The position numbers and the translations under genes are program-made. The notes under the pieces are model-generated. The model was not told where the DNA came from. It searched no databases and saw only the letters and a list, made by a program, of their open reading frames with translations. Below, piece by piece: positions 1-9,161 of a DNA stretch of 64,000 nt (position 1 is its first letter; each line of letters opens with the position of its first letter). The DNA comes from Pseudomonas sp. S09G 359 (lineage in GTDB: Bacteria > Pseudomonadota > Gammaproteobacteria > Pseudomonadales > Pseudomonadaceae). The stretch lies in NCBI RefSeq assembly GCF_002843605.1, contig NZ_CP025263.1:2633501-2697500 (forward strand), written 5' to 3'.

Positions 1-1
1 A

Positions 2-343
2 ACCCAGACCGCCGGTACACCCAAGCAGAACAGCGCGGTGTTCTACAACGCGTTGTTCGATGTGGCCAACCCGGATCATCGCCTGCGCATCGCCATGACC
101 GCCCAGGTGCGTATCGTGCTCGACACCGCCCAGGCGGCGCTGATGGTGCCGGTGGCGGCGCTGGGTGCGCGCAACAACGATGGCAGTTACCCGCTGCGGG
201 TGCTGGATGCCAAGGGCCGGGCGGTGTCTCGCGAGGTGAAGACCGGTATCAATAACAACGTCAAGGTGCAGATCCTGGAAGGCCTGGCCGAAGGCGATAA
301 AGTCGTGATCGGCGATGCGTCGCCCGCCGTGGCGGGGAACTGA
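2..343 (+). CDS. macA: MacA-type periplasmic adaptor (C-terminal part, cut by window edge)
   Basis: The last 113 codons of a membrane-fusion protein; the frame is open from base 2 and ends in TGA at 343. The visible part is the beta-barrel and membrane-proximal region, with the family-typical stretches MTAQVRIVLDTAQ, ALMVPVAALG and LAEGDKVVIGD. MacA proteins link an inner-membrane MacB ABC transporter to a TolC-like outer-membrane channel and bind its substrate in the periplasm. It is followed after 3 nt by macB, so the two are co-transcribed. In fluorescent pseudomonads this pair often lies just downstream of lipopeptide synthetase genes and exports the lipopeptide; that substrate is an inference here, since the synthetase would lie left of the window. 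Confidence 0.9.
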   Translation, partial: TQTAGTPKQNSAVFYNALFDVANPDHRLRIAMTAQVRIVLDTAQAALMVPVAALGARNNDGSYPLRVLDAKGRAVSREVKTGINNNVKVQILEGLAEGDKVVIGDASPAVAGN

Positions 344-346
344 GCC

Positions 347-2305
347 ATGAGCCAGCCACTGTTGGAACTCAAGGGCATCACCCGCAGTTTTATCGCCGGC
401 GAGCGTGAGTTCATTGCGCTGAAGGGCATCGACCTGACCATTCAGGCCGGGGAGATGGTCGCGATCATCGGCGCGTCCGGGTCGGGCAAATCCACCCTGA
501 TGAATATCCTCGGCGGCCTGGACTACGCCACGGCCGGCAGCTACAAGATCAACGGCATCGAAACCCGTTCGTTGGGCGATGAACAACTGGCCGAACTGCG
601 CCGCGATTACTTCGGTTTTATCTTCCAACGCTACCATTTGCTCGCGCACTTGAGTGCGTTGCACAACGTGGAAATGCCGGCGATCTACGCCGGCACGCCG
701 CAAACCCAGCGCCATAGCCGCGCCGGGGAATTGCTCACGCGCCTGGGCCTGGCCGGGCATACCACGCACCGGCCGAGCCAGCTCTCCGGTGGCCAGCAGC
801 AACGGGTGAGTATCGCCCGCGCCTTGATGAATGGCGGCGAAGTGATCCTTGCCGACGAACCCACCGGCGCCCTCGACACCCACAGCGGCAAGGAGGTGAT
901 GCGCATCCTCGCGGAGCTGCACGCCGCCGGGCACACAGTGATTATCGTCACCCACGACCCCAAGGTGGCGGCGAATGCCCAGCGCATTGTCGAGGTGTGT
1001 GATGGCGAGATCGTCAGTGACAAGGCCAATCAGAGTATCGGCCTGGAACTGCCCAGCGACGCGCCGATAGAGCCCAAACGCAGCGGCGCGCGGCGCCTGG
1101 TGGCGAGCCTGGGGTTGTTCAAGGAAGCCTTCAACATGGCCTGGGTCGCGCTGGTGTCCCATCGCATGCGGACCTTGCTGACCATGCTCGGTATCGTCAT
1201 CGGCATCACCTCGGTGGTGTCGATCTCGGCCATCGGCGAGGGCGCCAAGCGTTATGTGCTCAAGGACATCCAGGCGATTGGCAGCAACACCATCGATATC
1301 TTTTCCGGCACCAGCTTTGGTGACAGTCGCGCGTCGGCCATCGAGACGCTGATGCCGTCGGATGTGGACGCGTTGAACCAGCTGTATTACGTCGACAGCG
1401 CCACTCCGGTGGTGGGCCGTAACCTGTTGCTGCGCTTTGGCAATATCGACCTGGATGCGCAGGTCAACGGGGTCAGCGACCGTTACTTCAAGGTCAAGGG
1501 CCTGAAGCTCGAAGCTGGGATTTCTTTCAGCGACAGCGATGCACGGCGCCAGGCCCAAGTGGTGGTGATCGACCACAACACCCGCCATCGTCTGTTCGGG
1601 CCGAATATCGACCCGCTCGGCCAGGTGATCCTGGTCGGTAACCTGCCGTGCACGGTAATCGGGGTAACCGCCGAGAATAAAAACATGTTCGCCGCCAGCA
1701 AAGCGTTGAACGTATGGGTGCCGTATGAAACGGCGGCGGGGCGCCTGTTGGGCCAGCGCCATCTGGACAGCATTACCGTGCGCATCAAGGACGGCCAGCC
1801 GAGCAAGGTGGTGGAAGAGAACGTCAATAAGCTCATGCTGCAACGCCACGGCACCAAGGATTTCTTCACCAACAACCTCGACAGCATCATGCAGACGGTG
1901 CAGAAAACCAGCCGCTCCCTGGCGTTGCTGTTGTCGCTGATTGCGGTGATTTCCTTGCTGGTGGGCGGCATCGGGGTGATGAATATCATGCTGGTGTCGG
2001 TCACCGAGCGCACCCGCGAAATCGGTATTCGCATGGCAGTGGGCGCGCGGCAATCGGATATTCGCCAGCAATTTCTGGTGGAGGCGGTGATGGTGTGCCT
2101 GATCGGCGGGCTGATCGGGATCTCGTTGTCTTACGCGTTGGGCTTTCTGTTTTCGGTGTTTGTGAAGGAATGGGAAATGGTGTTTTCGGTCGGCTCGATA
2201 GTCACCGCGTTTGCCTGTTCGACGCTGATCGGCATTGTGTTTGGCTTTGTGCCGGCAAGGAATGCGGCGCGGTTGGATCCGATTGAGGCGCTGGCGCGGG
2301 ACTGA
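347..2305 (+). CDS. macB: MacB-type ABC exporter, fused ATPase and permease
   Basis: A 652-aa inner-membrane exporter with an N-terminal ATPase and a C-terminal MacB permease, the usual length for the family. The ATPase shows Walker A GASGSGKST near residue 44, the Q-loop IFQRYHLL, signature LSGGQQQRVSIARAL, Walker B VILADEPTGALD and the switch VTHDP. A first membrane helix follows at about residue 275, then a large periplasmic domain, then three C-terminal helices and the conserved ending PARNAARLDPIEAL. It energises tripartite efflux of peptides or lipopeptides with MacA and an outer-membrane channel. The start ATG is 3 nt after the macA stop. PvdT of the pyoverdine exporter is the closest alternative family; no pvd genes are nearby, so a lipopeptide-type MacB is preferred. 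Confidence 0.93.
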   Translation: MSQPLLELKGITRSFIAGEREFIALKGIDLTIQAGEMVAIIGASGSGKSTLMNILGGLDYATAGSYKINGIETRSLGDEQLAELRRDYFGFIFQRYHLLAHLSALHNVEMPAIYAGTPQTQRHSRAGELLTRLGLAGHTTHRPSQLSGGQQQRVSIARALMNGGEVILADEPTGALDTHSGKEVMRILAELHAAGHTVIIVTHDPKVAANAQRIVEVCDGEIVSDKANQSIGLELPSDAPIEPKRSGARRLVASLGLFKEAFNMAWVALVSHRMRTLLTMLGIVIGITSVVSISAIGEGAKRYVLKDIQAIGSNTIDIFSGTSFGDSRASAIETLMPSDVDALNQLYYVDSATPVVGRNLLLRFGNIDLDAQVNGVSDRYFKVKGLKLEAGISFSDSDARRQAQVVVIDHNTRHRLFGPNIDPLGQVILVGNLPCTVIGVTAENKNMFAASKALNVWVPYETAAGRLLGQRHLDSITVRIKDGQPSKVVEENVNKLMLQRHGTKDFFTNNLDSIMQTVQKTSRSLALLLSLIAVISLLVGGIGVMNIMLVSVTERTREIGIRMAVGARQSDIRQQFLVEAVMVCLIGGLIGISLSYALGFLFSVFVKEWEMVFSVGSIVTAFACSTLIGIVFGFVPARNAARLDPIEALARD

Positions 2306-2382
2306 GTTGCAGGCGCCAGCATGCCGGCTCCTGCGCGTTCCTTTTGCTTCAGGGGCATAAGAACTCAGGCACATGCAGGTGA

Positions 2383-3312
2383 TTACGCAGCTTTGGTTAC
2401 CAGTTTGTTTTTCATTTCGAGGAACAATGCTGAAAGCACTGCCAGCCTGGAATCGATACCTAAGACGCGACTCTCGATGTCGTCTTCCGGGGCACCGGTT
2501 GACGCAAGCTGAAAGGGAATATCGAGTTCTTTTGCCAGGGCTCCAATCTCCTGCTCAACGTGATCAACCATCTCCTCAAGGCTATCCAAGCGCTCATCAT
2601 TCGTCTGCGCCAGCCATTGCAGGCTTGGTTTTACGAGGGGAGCACCGCGCAGAGTGCCCAATGTATTCAAGGCCTGAAAAACGTCACGTTGGCTCTGTTC
2701 GACCAACCGCCCTTCAGCAAGACTTTGCTCTGTTGCCCCAGGCGATTCCGGGTTGATAAGGTTTTTTGTACCCTGATTAAGAATGTTGATGGTGACGAAC
2801 GCGATGATCGTAACAGGCAGCGTGACCGACCCGTTGACGAGTGCGGTTTTATAGGCATTTTTGAAGCTGAAGGGGGTCTGCGCAGTCTTCACTTCTGCGT
2901 CGGCTTTGACCAGTGCTTCTGAGTTGTCTTGCAGCTTTTTTGAAGAAAAATGCTCAACTTCGGCTCCGTTTACGCGACCGGAAACGGGTTGATCAAACAA
3001 CTTGTCACGGACACTTGCGTCTTGACGGGCTTGCCACTCCCGTTGTTGTTTTGCTTTGTATTCAGCTAATTGTGGGTCGATAGCTGTGTCGGCAGTATCG
3101 GTCGAAGTTTTCTGACCACTTGCCTGCCCTTTCGTGCCGAAACTTTCAACGTTTTTGTCGACAGCTCTTTGATCGAATGCCCGACTGCTCGTGCTTGGCG
3201 GGGAACTTGAAGCGCTGGATCCGGCAGTCGCCAGGGCTTTTGATGGGGGCGGAGAATCTGCGCGTTTTAAGGTGCCAGTTGCGTCGCTGAAAATAGAGCT
3301 TATACGAGTCAT
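2383..3312 (-). CDS. Candidate type III secreted protein behind an hrp box, 309 aa
   Basis: I do not recognise a named family. The first 50 residues are very rich in Ser, Thr, Ala and Pro with Ile at position 4, as in type III secretion signals, although Asp at position 10 departs from the usual absence of acidic residues in the first 12. The middle is charged and Gln/Lys rich. One hydrophobic segment (about residues 160-180, VTLPVTIIAFVTINIL) could insert in a membrane, and the C-terminal third is predicted coiled coil (ERLDSLEEMVDHVEQEIGAL). An hrp box lies 54 nt upstream of the ATG, implying HrpL-dependent expression with a type III secretion system elsewhere. Base composition is more A+T rich than the flanking macB and megL genes. 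A translocator or effector role is inferred only. Confidence 0.7.
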   Translation of the reverse strand: MTRISSIFSDATGTLKRADSPPPSKALATAGSSASSSPPSTSSRAFDQRAVDKNVESFGTKGQASGQKTSTDTADTAIDPQLAEYKAKQQREWQARQDASVRDKLFDQPVSGRVNGAEVEHFSSKKLQDNSEALVKADAEVKTAQTPFSFKNAYKTALVNGSVTLPVTIIAFVTINILNQGTKNLINPESPGATEQSLAEGRLVEQSQRDVFQALNTLGTLRGAPLVKPSLQWLAQTNDERLDSLEEMVDHVEQEIGALAKELDIPFQLASTGAPEDDIESRVLGIDSRLAVLSALFLEMKNKLVTKAA

Positions 3313-3366
3313 AGTCTTGCCTTATGAGTAATTTACATAGGAAAGCTATCCGTTTCTTTCAGGTTT

Positions 3367-3395
3367 TAAGTGGCAAAAGTGGCGAGGGACGTTCC
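3367..3395 (-). promoter_or_regulatory. hrp box (HrpL sigma-factor promoter)
   Basis: On the minus strand the sequence reads GGAACG-N16-CCACTTA, against the HrpL consensus GGAACC-N15/16-CCACNNA: five of six at -35, all fixed bases at -10, and exact spacing. It ends 54 nt before the ATG of the 309-aa gene, the normal distance for type III effector genes in Pseudomonas. A partial inverted repeat (ACGTTCC at 3389-3395 and GGAACGT at 3414-3420) overlaps it. Confidence 0.75.
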
Positions 3396-3498
3396 GTCGA
3401 CAGTTATAACGATGGAACGTTCGGCATGCTCCTTTGTTACACAGTAATACTGCGCGAGGCTGAATGACTTTCAGGTAGAGCTGGAGGTGTCAGTAAGT

Positions 3499-6400
3499 TC
3501 AGGGTGCATCCAGTGAACCAAATTGCAGGAGCTGAACACCGTAGGGCACCTTAGTGACGGTGTTGTACGCATACCAACTTCCTTTTTTTAGTATCGCGAC
3601 CGTGGGGTGCCATCGCGCATCAGTCTCTGAGAGGAAAAAACCTTTGGCGATGGCATTTTCTTTGTATACCTGGCTGACACGATAGTGATCATGCTTGCCT
3701 TTTAATCGTGATAATACGGCGTTGGAATTTTTTGTAAGATATTGGATGTCTTTATAGCCGGCGTTCGCAGCCTTGTTTAGGTTTTTGGTAATGTTATGTA
3801 CGTCGATAATACCCACGGATTCCCCGGCACCGGCGATAAGGCCGCTTTTAATGATGTTGAATCCACCGCGTCCGGCCTTGTACGCTTTACGGCCAGCCAT
3901 TGCGCCGGGAATGATAAAACCCAGCGCGTCGAAACCAATATCAAAAACTGCACCTGATACATTACCTTTGATCGCATGTTGAATGCCGTCGTAAAAAGGG
4001 ATAATACTGAGGAATAGCCTTTTAAGTTTGGCGTCAAAGGCTTTACCTTTTTCCAGTTCGGTGACGCCTTTGGCGGTCAGCTCAAGCGCGTCATAGTCAC
4101 GGGTGAAAAACTCACCCGGGATGAGACCTAATGCCCCGGCCCTATCGGAAAAATAGGTGCCGGGTAGCGTGTCGCTATCCTCAGGTTTTTCAGGCACATC
4201 ACTAATCTCTCCAACATGGGAAAATAAGACGTTGGACTCGGTTTTTTGCGTTTTTTTCGGCTCGGCATAATAAACGCTGTCATCTATATCAAGCCGAATG
4301 CCGGCGGGATTGAAATTTGGGCTCCACTGTTTTTTAGGGTTTTCCGGCAAGGTGTTGGGGAAGCCTTCAGCCGGGGTCAATGTTGCCTGGCCCGGCAGGT
4401 AGTTATAGTAGTCAACGCCTCCATTTTTCTTTTCTACGCGCATGAGCAGCGCATGCCTGCCTTTTAGTTTTTCAGATTCCTCGTCACTGTATTTTTCGGG
4501 TTTGAAAACAGGTCGTCCGAAAAGATGGATTTTCTTTCCCTTGGTGTAAGGGCGGTGCAGCTCATGAAAGCTGATACGTGCATTTTTTATACTGTCCTGC
4601 TCAGTCCAGGGTAACAAAGACAACTGATACTTGAACTGAATGGCGATGGCATGTTCATGAGACTGCCGGTAAGTCTGAAATTTTTCAGCGAACTTGGTTT
4701 TTATGTCCGGCTCGAGTTGTGCAAGGCGCGAACTTATCTGGTCGAATGGGAGGTTGTATTTGTCGTTCGACTCCCAGCCCTTTGGGTCGATAGGGCCGGT
4801 CATGTATATGTCCAGTAAAGAGACAGGTGTGTGCTTGACCCACGGACGCTCCAGAACCTCCAAGGTTGGGTCGATGTTGGGAAATACCCGCTTCAGTTCG
4901 GCCAGCGCTATCTCTTCTCGAGTGGGCGCGGGCGAGTTCAAGATTTTGCTTGCCCATTCAAGCTCTTTTTGCTGTTTGTTCAATGCCGTCAGTGCGAGCG
5001 TGAACACGCTGGGCGTATAAGCATGACCTGCATTAGGTTTGATTACCCCATTCGCAATGCCCCAGGCAATAACCGGCAAGCGTACAGCCGAGTTGAGCTG
5101 GTCGTCGCTTTCCAGTGAGACAGAAGGGGCGGAACCAAAGGCCATCACTTGGCTAAACGTCATGTTCGCTAGCGCACCGGGAACTTGCTGCTCTATGCGT
5201 GAAGCCTCTATGGCAAAATTTGCCCAGGTATGAGAGCCATAGACAAGATGCGGCGGCACGTTTTTAACCAGAAACTCTGGGGCAGCGGTGGCTAACAATA
5301 AGCGCGCTGCGATAGGTGCGCCTTCAACTCCAACCTTGCCTTCAAGGTGCAGGGTAAAGCGCCTGACAATCTCGGCATGCGAGGCGCCGGCATTCTCGAT
5401 GCTGTACAGGTCATAACCTGCAAGATTGAACGGCGACTTGCCGACCCCTGGATCAAGTTCCTGGACAAGTGCCGCACTCACGCTTTCAATTGCGCTGGTA
5501 GGTGTGTCGATTATCTTGAGTGCCGCTTGTATTTTCTTGCCCAACTCCAGGGCTTCGGGTGATCGAATCAACTGGTCCAACGCCACGGACGGATTGTCCC
5601 GGATGGCGATCCGGGTGCTCTCTGGAAGATTGCCAAGCAACCGGCTCAACAACGTGGCGGCTACAGGGCTGGTCTGTGAGGTCGTGGGTTGACTCGCGTG
5701 TTGCGTCATCCACTGTTTTACCTGGGTATTCATCCTGCGAAGCGCAGTAGCGCCCAGTAAACCCGCCATTGGCCTGACCCCACCAGACGCTGCCCCGGGC
5801 GCTCGGTGGGCCAGATCGAAAGACAGCGCCATCGCCAGGCCGAATGCTTGTTCACTGTTGGTCGGCACCTTGGTTCCATCGCTTTGCAGCAATTGGGCGA
5901 GGCTCATCCTACTGCGCTGCGTGCTTTTGAACAGCGCAGAGCGGGGGTCGATGGGGATCTGGACCTTGTCGAGATCAACGCGCCCATTCACGTCGTCAAC
6001 CTGGGACTTGAGTGCTGTAATCATGGCGTGTCGGTTCGCGTCATCCCCCAGCGTCTGCGCCTGCGTGGACAGGGCTTCCTCGGAGCGCGCCGACAAATAG
6101 CTGTCAGGCATCCTGAAGCTTGGGTTTTCTCTTATCTGCCTGACGCGCGTTGCCGCCTGTGCCGGGGTTGGGTTTATGGGTTCGCCATAAAATTGCGCAA
6201 CGATAGGCGCCGGTATCTGACCCTCTCGTCCGTACCAGGGGAATCGCACTTCCTGACCCGGTTCGGGGGCGAATCGCTTGAGGATTGACATCAGCGTGCG
6301 GGAAATATCGGCCCATCCCGAATCGTCGGATGCGCAAAACGTTTTCAACTGACCGTTTACATAGCCTCTGACCTGCCCTTGGGAAGGGATGAACGTCAAT

Positions 6401-6735
6401 GTGGTCTCTTCAAGCTGCTGCTCTTGAAGCCACTCGCGAAACCCCGGGTCCATAAACGCGTCATCCAACTGCAGATACCAGCGGCCCAATGTGGAGTCCG
6501 GATGGATGTCAACGCGGGGCTGTTGAACCCAGTCTTTAGCGGGGCCACTGCTTAATGTTTTCGCGAACGACGTTGCCACCTGCGCATCACCTGCGGCGCG
6601 AAGGTCGGCATTGCGCTTTTCTGACGGTGGGCTGACAGCAACGGCTTGATGGGGCGCAGGCGGCACCAGCGCCTCTACAGGTGTGGCGGACGGTAAGGGC
6701 GACAGGGGGGGTGGAGATATTTGCTGGATATTCAT
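3499..6735 (-). CDS. Large unknown effector- or toxin-like protein, 1078 aa
   Basis: The start is placed at the ATG at 6735, which has GAGGG about 7 nt upstream; an in-frame extension to 6801 has no ribosome binding site. The N-terminus is Pro/Ser rich with Ile at position 3 and no acidic residue in the first 12, as in type III secreted proteins. The body is a long, mostly helical sequence with no motif I can name. Near the C-terminus a hydrophobic stretch (about residues 915-965, LFLSIIPFYDGIQHAIKG then DIGFDALGFIIPGAMAG) resembles membrane-active regions found in large Pseudomonas toxins annotated as dermonecrotic-toxin-like. No signal peptide is seen. It lies 186 bp upstream of the 309-aa hrp-box gene on the same strand. 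Function unknown; type III effector is the leading guess. Confidence 0.6.
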   Translation of the reverse strand: MNIQQISPPPLSPLPSATPVEALVPPAPHQAVAVSPPSEKRNADLRAAGDAQVATSFAKTLSSGPAKDWVQQPRVDIHPDSTLGRWYLQLDDAFMDPGFREWLQEQQLEETTLTFIPSQGQVRGYVNGQLKTFCASDDSGWADISRTLMSILKRFAPEPGQEVRFPWYGREGQIPAPIVAQFYGEPINPTPAQAATRVRQIRENPSFRMPDSYLSARSEEALSTQAQTLGDDANRHAMITALKSQVDDVNGRVDLDKVQIPIDPRSALFKSTQRSRMSLAQLLQSDGTKVPTNSEQAFGLAMALSFDLAHRAPGAASGGVRPMAGLLGATALRRMNTQVKQWMTQHASQPTTSQTSPVAATLLSRLLGNLPESTRIAIRDNPSVALDQLIRSPEALELGKKIQAALKIIDTPTSAIESVSAALVQELDPGVGKSPFNLAGYDLYSIENAGASHAEIVRRFTLHLEGKVGVEGAPIAARLLLATAAPEFLVKNVPPHLVYGSHTWANFAIEASRIEQQVPGALANMTFSQVMAFGSAPSVSLESDDQLNSAVRLPVIAWGIANGVIKPNAGHAYTPSVFTLALTALNKQQKELEWASKILNSPAPTREEIALAELKRVFPNIDPTLEVLERPWVKHTPVSLLDIYMTGPIDPKGWESNDKYNLPFDQISSRLAQLEPDIKTKFAEKFQTYRQSHEHAIAIQFKYQLSLLPWTEQDSIKNARISFHELHRPYTKGKKIHLFGRPVFKPEKYSDEESEKLKGRHALLMRVEKKNGGVDYYNYLPGQATLTPAEGFPNTLPENPKKQWSPNFNPAGIRLDIDDSVYYAEPKKTQKTESNVLFSHVGEISDVPEKPEDSDTLPGTYFSDRAGALGLIPGEFFTRDYDALELTAKGVTELEKGKAFDAKLKRLFLSIIPFYDGIQHAIKGNVSGAVFDIGFDALGFIIPGAMAGRKAYKAGRGGFNIIKSGLIAGAGESVGIIDVHNITKNLNKAANAGYKDIQYLTKNSNAVLSRLKGKHDHYRVSQVYKENAIAKGFFLSETDARWHPTVAILKKGSWYAYNTVTKVPYGVQLLQFGSLDAP

Positions 6736-6900
6736 GACTGACCCTCTGGAGCGCATTCCGATAGTTGCGGAATATCTATACGCACTGAGTGGGCGGTACA
6801 CGAAAAAGATGTTGTGGGAAGACTCTTTATTTCAGTAGCGATACTGCTACAGCGCACGTCTGAAAATTATTGAAGCATCAACGCTGGGTGGCGGGTGCCT

Positions 6901-6967
6901 ACGCCCGACGTCTTAACGGGCGTGCCAGCCCACTCCCACAGTGGGCATGCAATCCGCACTGTGGGAG
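6901..6967 (-). terminator. Tandem hairpins downstream of the LuxR gene
   Basis: Two inverted repeats: ACGCCCG/CGGGCGT (6901-6923, 9-nt loop) and CTCCCACAGTG/CACTGTGGGAG (6933-6967, 13-nt loop). The second lies just past the luxR stop at 6975 and contains the CTCCCACA core of Pseudomonas REP sequences. It is likely a REP-derived transcription end between two convergently placed transcripts; no clear T-run is present. Confidence 0.5.
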
Positions 6968-6974
6968 CGGTTTC

Positions 6975-7664
6975 TCAGAGGAGCGTGGAGGCACCGTCCT
7001 CAGTCGAATACATCCACCGCAACAACGAATGCCGCCCGCTGATCCCCAGCTTGATTGCTGCACGTTTCAGGTAGCTCTCAATGGTGTTGACCTTCAACGC
7101 CAACTGCTCTGCCAACTCCGGCGCGGTACGCCCGGCCAGCAGGCCCACGCACACCTCCAGCTCACGGTTGGACAAGGTCAACCCGGATTGCACCAGGCGC
7201 TCTTCAATACGCCGGCGCAAGGTTTCTATGCCCTGGTTTTCTGTGGGCACCGGAGGGCTGTCCTGGCGGCAAGGCTGGATCGCCGTGATGTGTTTTTCCA
7301 CCATGGGCAACAGCAAGGTGGAGAAGTCCTGCAGCAGGCTGCGCTCCTGGGGCGAAAAGCTTTTGGACTGGTGCGAGCGGTACACCGACAGCACGTAGCG
7401 CATGTCGTCCTTGTGGTGGGTAAGGTGCAATTGCGCGGCGGGCTGTTCCTCGCCCAGGGCCGCCATGGAATCGGTGTAGACCGGGCTGATCTTGCGCTGG
7501 GTGTGGCCTTCGCAATTGACCCGTAGTTGGGTGATATGGGTGGCGTCCACTGCCAATTGGGTGAGGATGAGGTCATGCAGCATGCGTGGGAAATGGCGAC
7601 TGCCGGTGCTGGCGATGACCTTGCCTATATGTGGGAACAGGTGTGAGTTCATCAATTCGTCCAT
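6975..7664 (-). CDS. LuxR-type transcriptional regulator, 229 aa
   Basis: The C-terminal 65 residues form a LuxR-type helix-turn-helix: LSNRELEVCVGLLAGRTAPELAEQLALKVNTIESYLKRAAIKLGI carries the expected E, G and T/V-x-H/Y-like positions. The N-terminal region (residues 1-150) is not a recognisable autoinducer-binding domain. Regulators of this size flank lipopeptide clusters in pseudomonads, often just after macAB, where they activate synthetase genes; position relative to macAB supports this but the target is inferred. The start at 7664 has a weak ribosome binding site; ATG at 7652 is possible. Confidence 0.8.
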   Translation of the reverse strand: MDELMNSHLFPHIGKVIASTGSRHFPRMLHDLILTQLAVDATHITQLRVNCEGHTQRKISPVYTDSMAALGEEQPAAQLHLTHHKDDMRYVLSVYRSHQSKSFSPQERSLLQDFSTLLLPMVEKHITAIQPCRQDSPPVPTENQGIETLRRRIEERLVQSGLTLSNRELEVCVGLLAGRTAPELAEQLALKVNTIESYLKRAAIKLGISGRHSLLRWMYSTEDGASTLL

Positions 7665-7793
7665 GAGTTTCGGGTGCAGGGACTTATGCTAGTACACCCT
7701 GGCGGCGCGATGGGGATCCAATTTGGAAAAAATCGATGAAAGTGGTCGGACTGGTCCGGCCACAGTTGTAGGAAATAACGTCAGGCTTAAGGC

Positions 7794-9038
7794 CTATCGC
7801 CCGGCATGTGCTGTCAATGCACTCTGACGTTGACGCGTACGGGTACTTTTGGCCAGTGCCTGCTGCACATCCGCCAGCAGGTCGGCCACGTCCTCCAGGC
7901 CCACCGACAAGCGCACCAGCCCTTCGCTGATGCCGTGGTGCGCGCGTTCTTCCGGGGTGTAGGTGGAGTGAGTCATGCTCGCCGGGTGTTGGGCCAGTGA
8001 CTCGGCGTCGCCCAGGCTGACCGCGCGGGTAAACAGGTTCAGGGCGTTCATGAAGCGCCGGCCGGTTTCGATGCCACCTTTGAGTTCAAAGGCAATCATG
8101 CCGCCGGGCAGTTTCATCTGCCGCATCGCCAATTCGTATTGTGGGAAAGAGCGCAGTCCCGGGTAGGTCACCCACGCCACGGCCGGGTGAGCCTGCAACG
8201 CTTCGGCCACCGCTTGAGCGTTGCTGCAATGGCGGTCCATGCGCAGGGCCAGGGTCTTGAGGCCGCGCATCAGCAGGGCCGCGTCCTGGGGCGACATCAC
8301 GGCGCCGGTCAAATCCTTGAGGCCTTGCAGGCGAATGCGTTGGGCCAGGGCCTGGCTGCTCACGGCGATGCCGGCGGTGATATCGCCGTGGCCGCTGAGG
8401 TACTTGGTGGCCGAGTGCACCACCACATCGGCGCCCAGGTCGAGGGGGCGTTGCAGGTAGGGCGTGCAGTAGGTGTTATCGACTACCACGGTGACGTTGG
8501 GGCGCTGGTGGGCGAGGGCGGCCACGGCGCTGATATCGACCATTTGCAGGTTGGGGTTGGCGGGGCTTTCGCAGTAGATCATGCGGGTGGCGGGGCCGAG
8601 CGCGGCTTGCAAGGCCGCGAGGTCGGTGAGGTCGACATGCCGCACCTTGACCCCGAACTCGCCGATGCCGTGATGCAGCAGGGCGAACGTGCAGCCGTAG
8701 AGGGTCTGGCTGACGATCACTTCATCGCCCGGGCGCAGCAGCGTCCAGAACGTCGCGGCAATCGCGCCCATGCCGGAGCTGAATGCCACCGCCGCCTCGC
8801 CGTTTTCCAGGGTGGCCATGCGCGATTCGAGCAGCGCCAGGGTGGGGTTGGATATCCGCGTGTAGAAGTGGCCGTCGGCAGCACCGGCAAAACAGGCGGC
8901 GCCGTATTCGGCGGTGGGGAAGGCGAAGGTGGCCGACAGGTAGATTGGCGGCACAAGTGCGCCGTGGTGGTCCTTGGGATCGTAGCCGTGGTGGATGGCA
9001 CGGGTAGAGAAGCCGAATGTATTGTGTTTATTGTTCAT
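7794..9038 (-). CDS. megL: L-methionine gamma-lyase
   Basis: A 414-aa PLP enzyme that splits L-methionine (and homocysteine) into methanethiol, 2-oxobutyrate and ammonia in the cytoplasm. The sequence closely follows P. putida MegL from STRAIHHGYDP to HPASMTHSTYTPEERAHHGI. Tyr114 and the family-diagnostic Cys116 sit in TLYGCTF, the PLP lysine is Lys212 in HSATKYLSGHGD, and YTRISNPT supplies the phosphate-binding residues. The Cys116 distinguishes it from cystathionine gamma-synthase or lyase. A C-terminal tail of about 15 residues exceeds the P. putida protein. It is transcribed divergently from an Lrp-family gene, matching the mdeA/mdeR arrangement, so methionine-responsive control is expected. 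Confidence 0.93.
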   Translation of the reverse strand: MNNKHNTFGFSTRAIHHGYDPKDHHGALVPPIYLSATFAFPTAEYGAACFAGAADGHFYTRISNPTLALLESRMATLENGEAAVAFSSGMGAIAATFWTLLRPGDEVIVSQTLYGCTFALLHHGIGEFGVKVRHVDLTDLAALQAALGPATRMIYCESPANPNLQMVDISAVAALAHQRPNVTVVVDNTYCTPYLQRPLDLGADVVVHSATKYLSGHGDITAGIAVSSQALAQRIRLQGLKDLTGAVMSPQDAALLMRGLKTLALRMDRHCSNAQAVAEALQAHPAVAWVTYPGLRSFPQYELAMRQMKLPGGMIAFELKGGIETGRRFMNALNLFTRAVSLGDAESLAQHPASMTHSTYTPEERAHHGISEGLVRLSVGLEDVADLLADVQQALAKSTRTRQRQSALTAHAGR

Positions 9039-9161
9039 GTAGGACTCTCCTTATTTCCTACAATGCTATGCTCATAACCACGGATGAATTTTGCAATTTT
9101 TGCTGATAAGTTCGGGATTGTTGGATGGATTTGCTATGAAAACAATAATCAGAGGCAAGAT

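Noticed and set aside
6786..6815. A second hrp box upstream of the 1078-aa gene
   Set aside because: The -10 half CCACTCA fits and lies 51 nt before the ATG, but the -35 half is CAACAT or ACAAC instead of GGAACC, with only 3 of 5 core bases, so it was not listed as a promoter.
7665..7793. lux box or promoter between luxR and megL
   Set aside because: ACTGGTCCGGCC at about 7750 is partly symmetric but does not match a lux box, and the receptor domain of the LuxR is not an autoinducer type.
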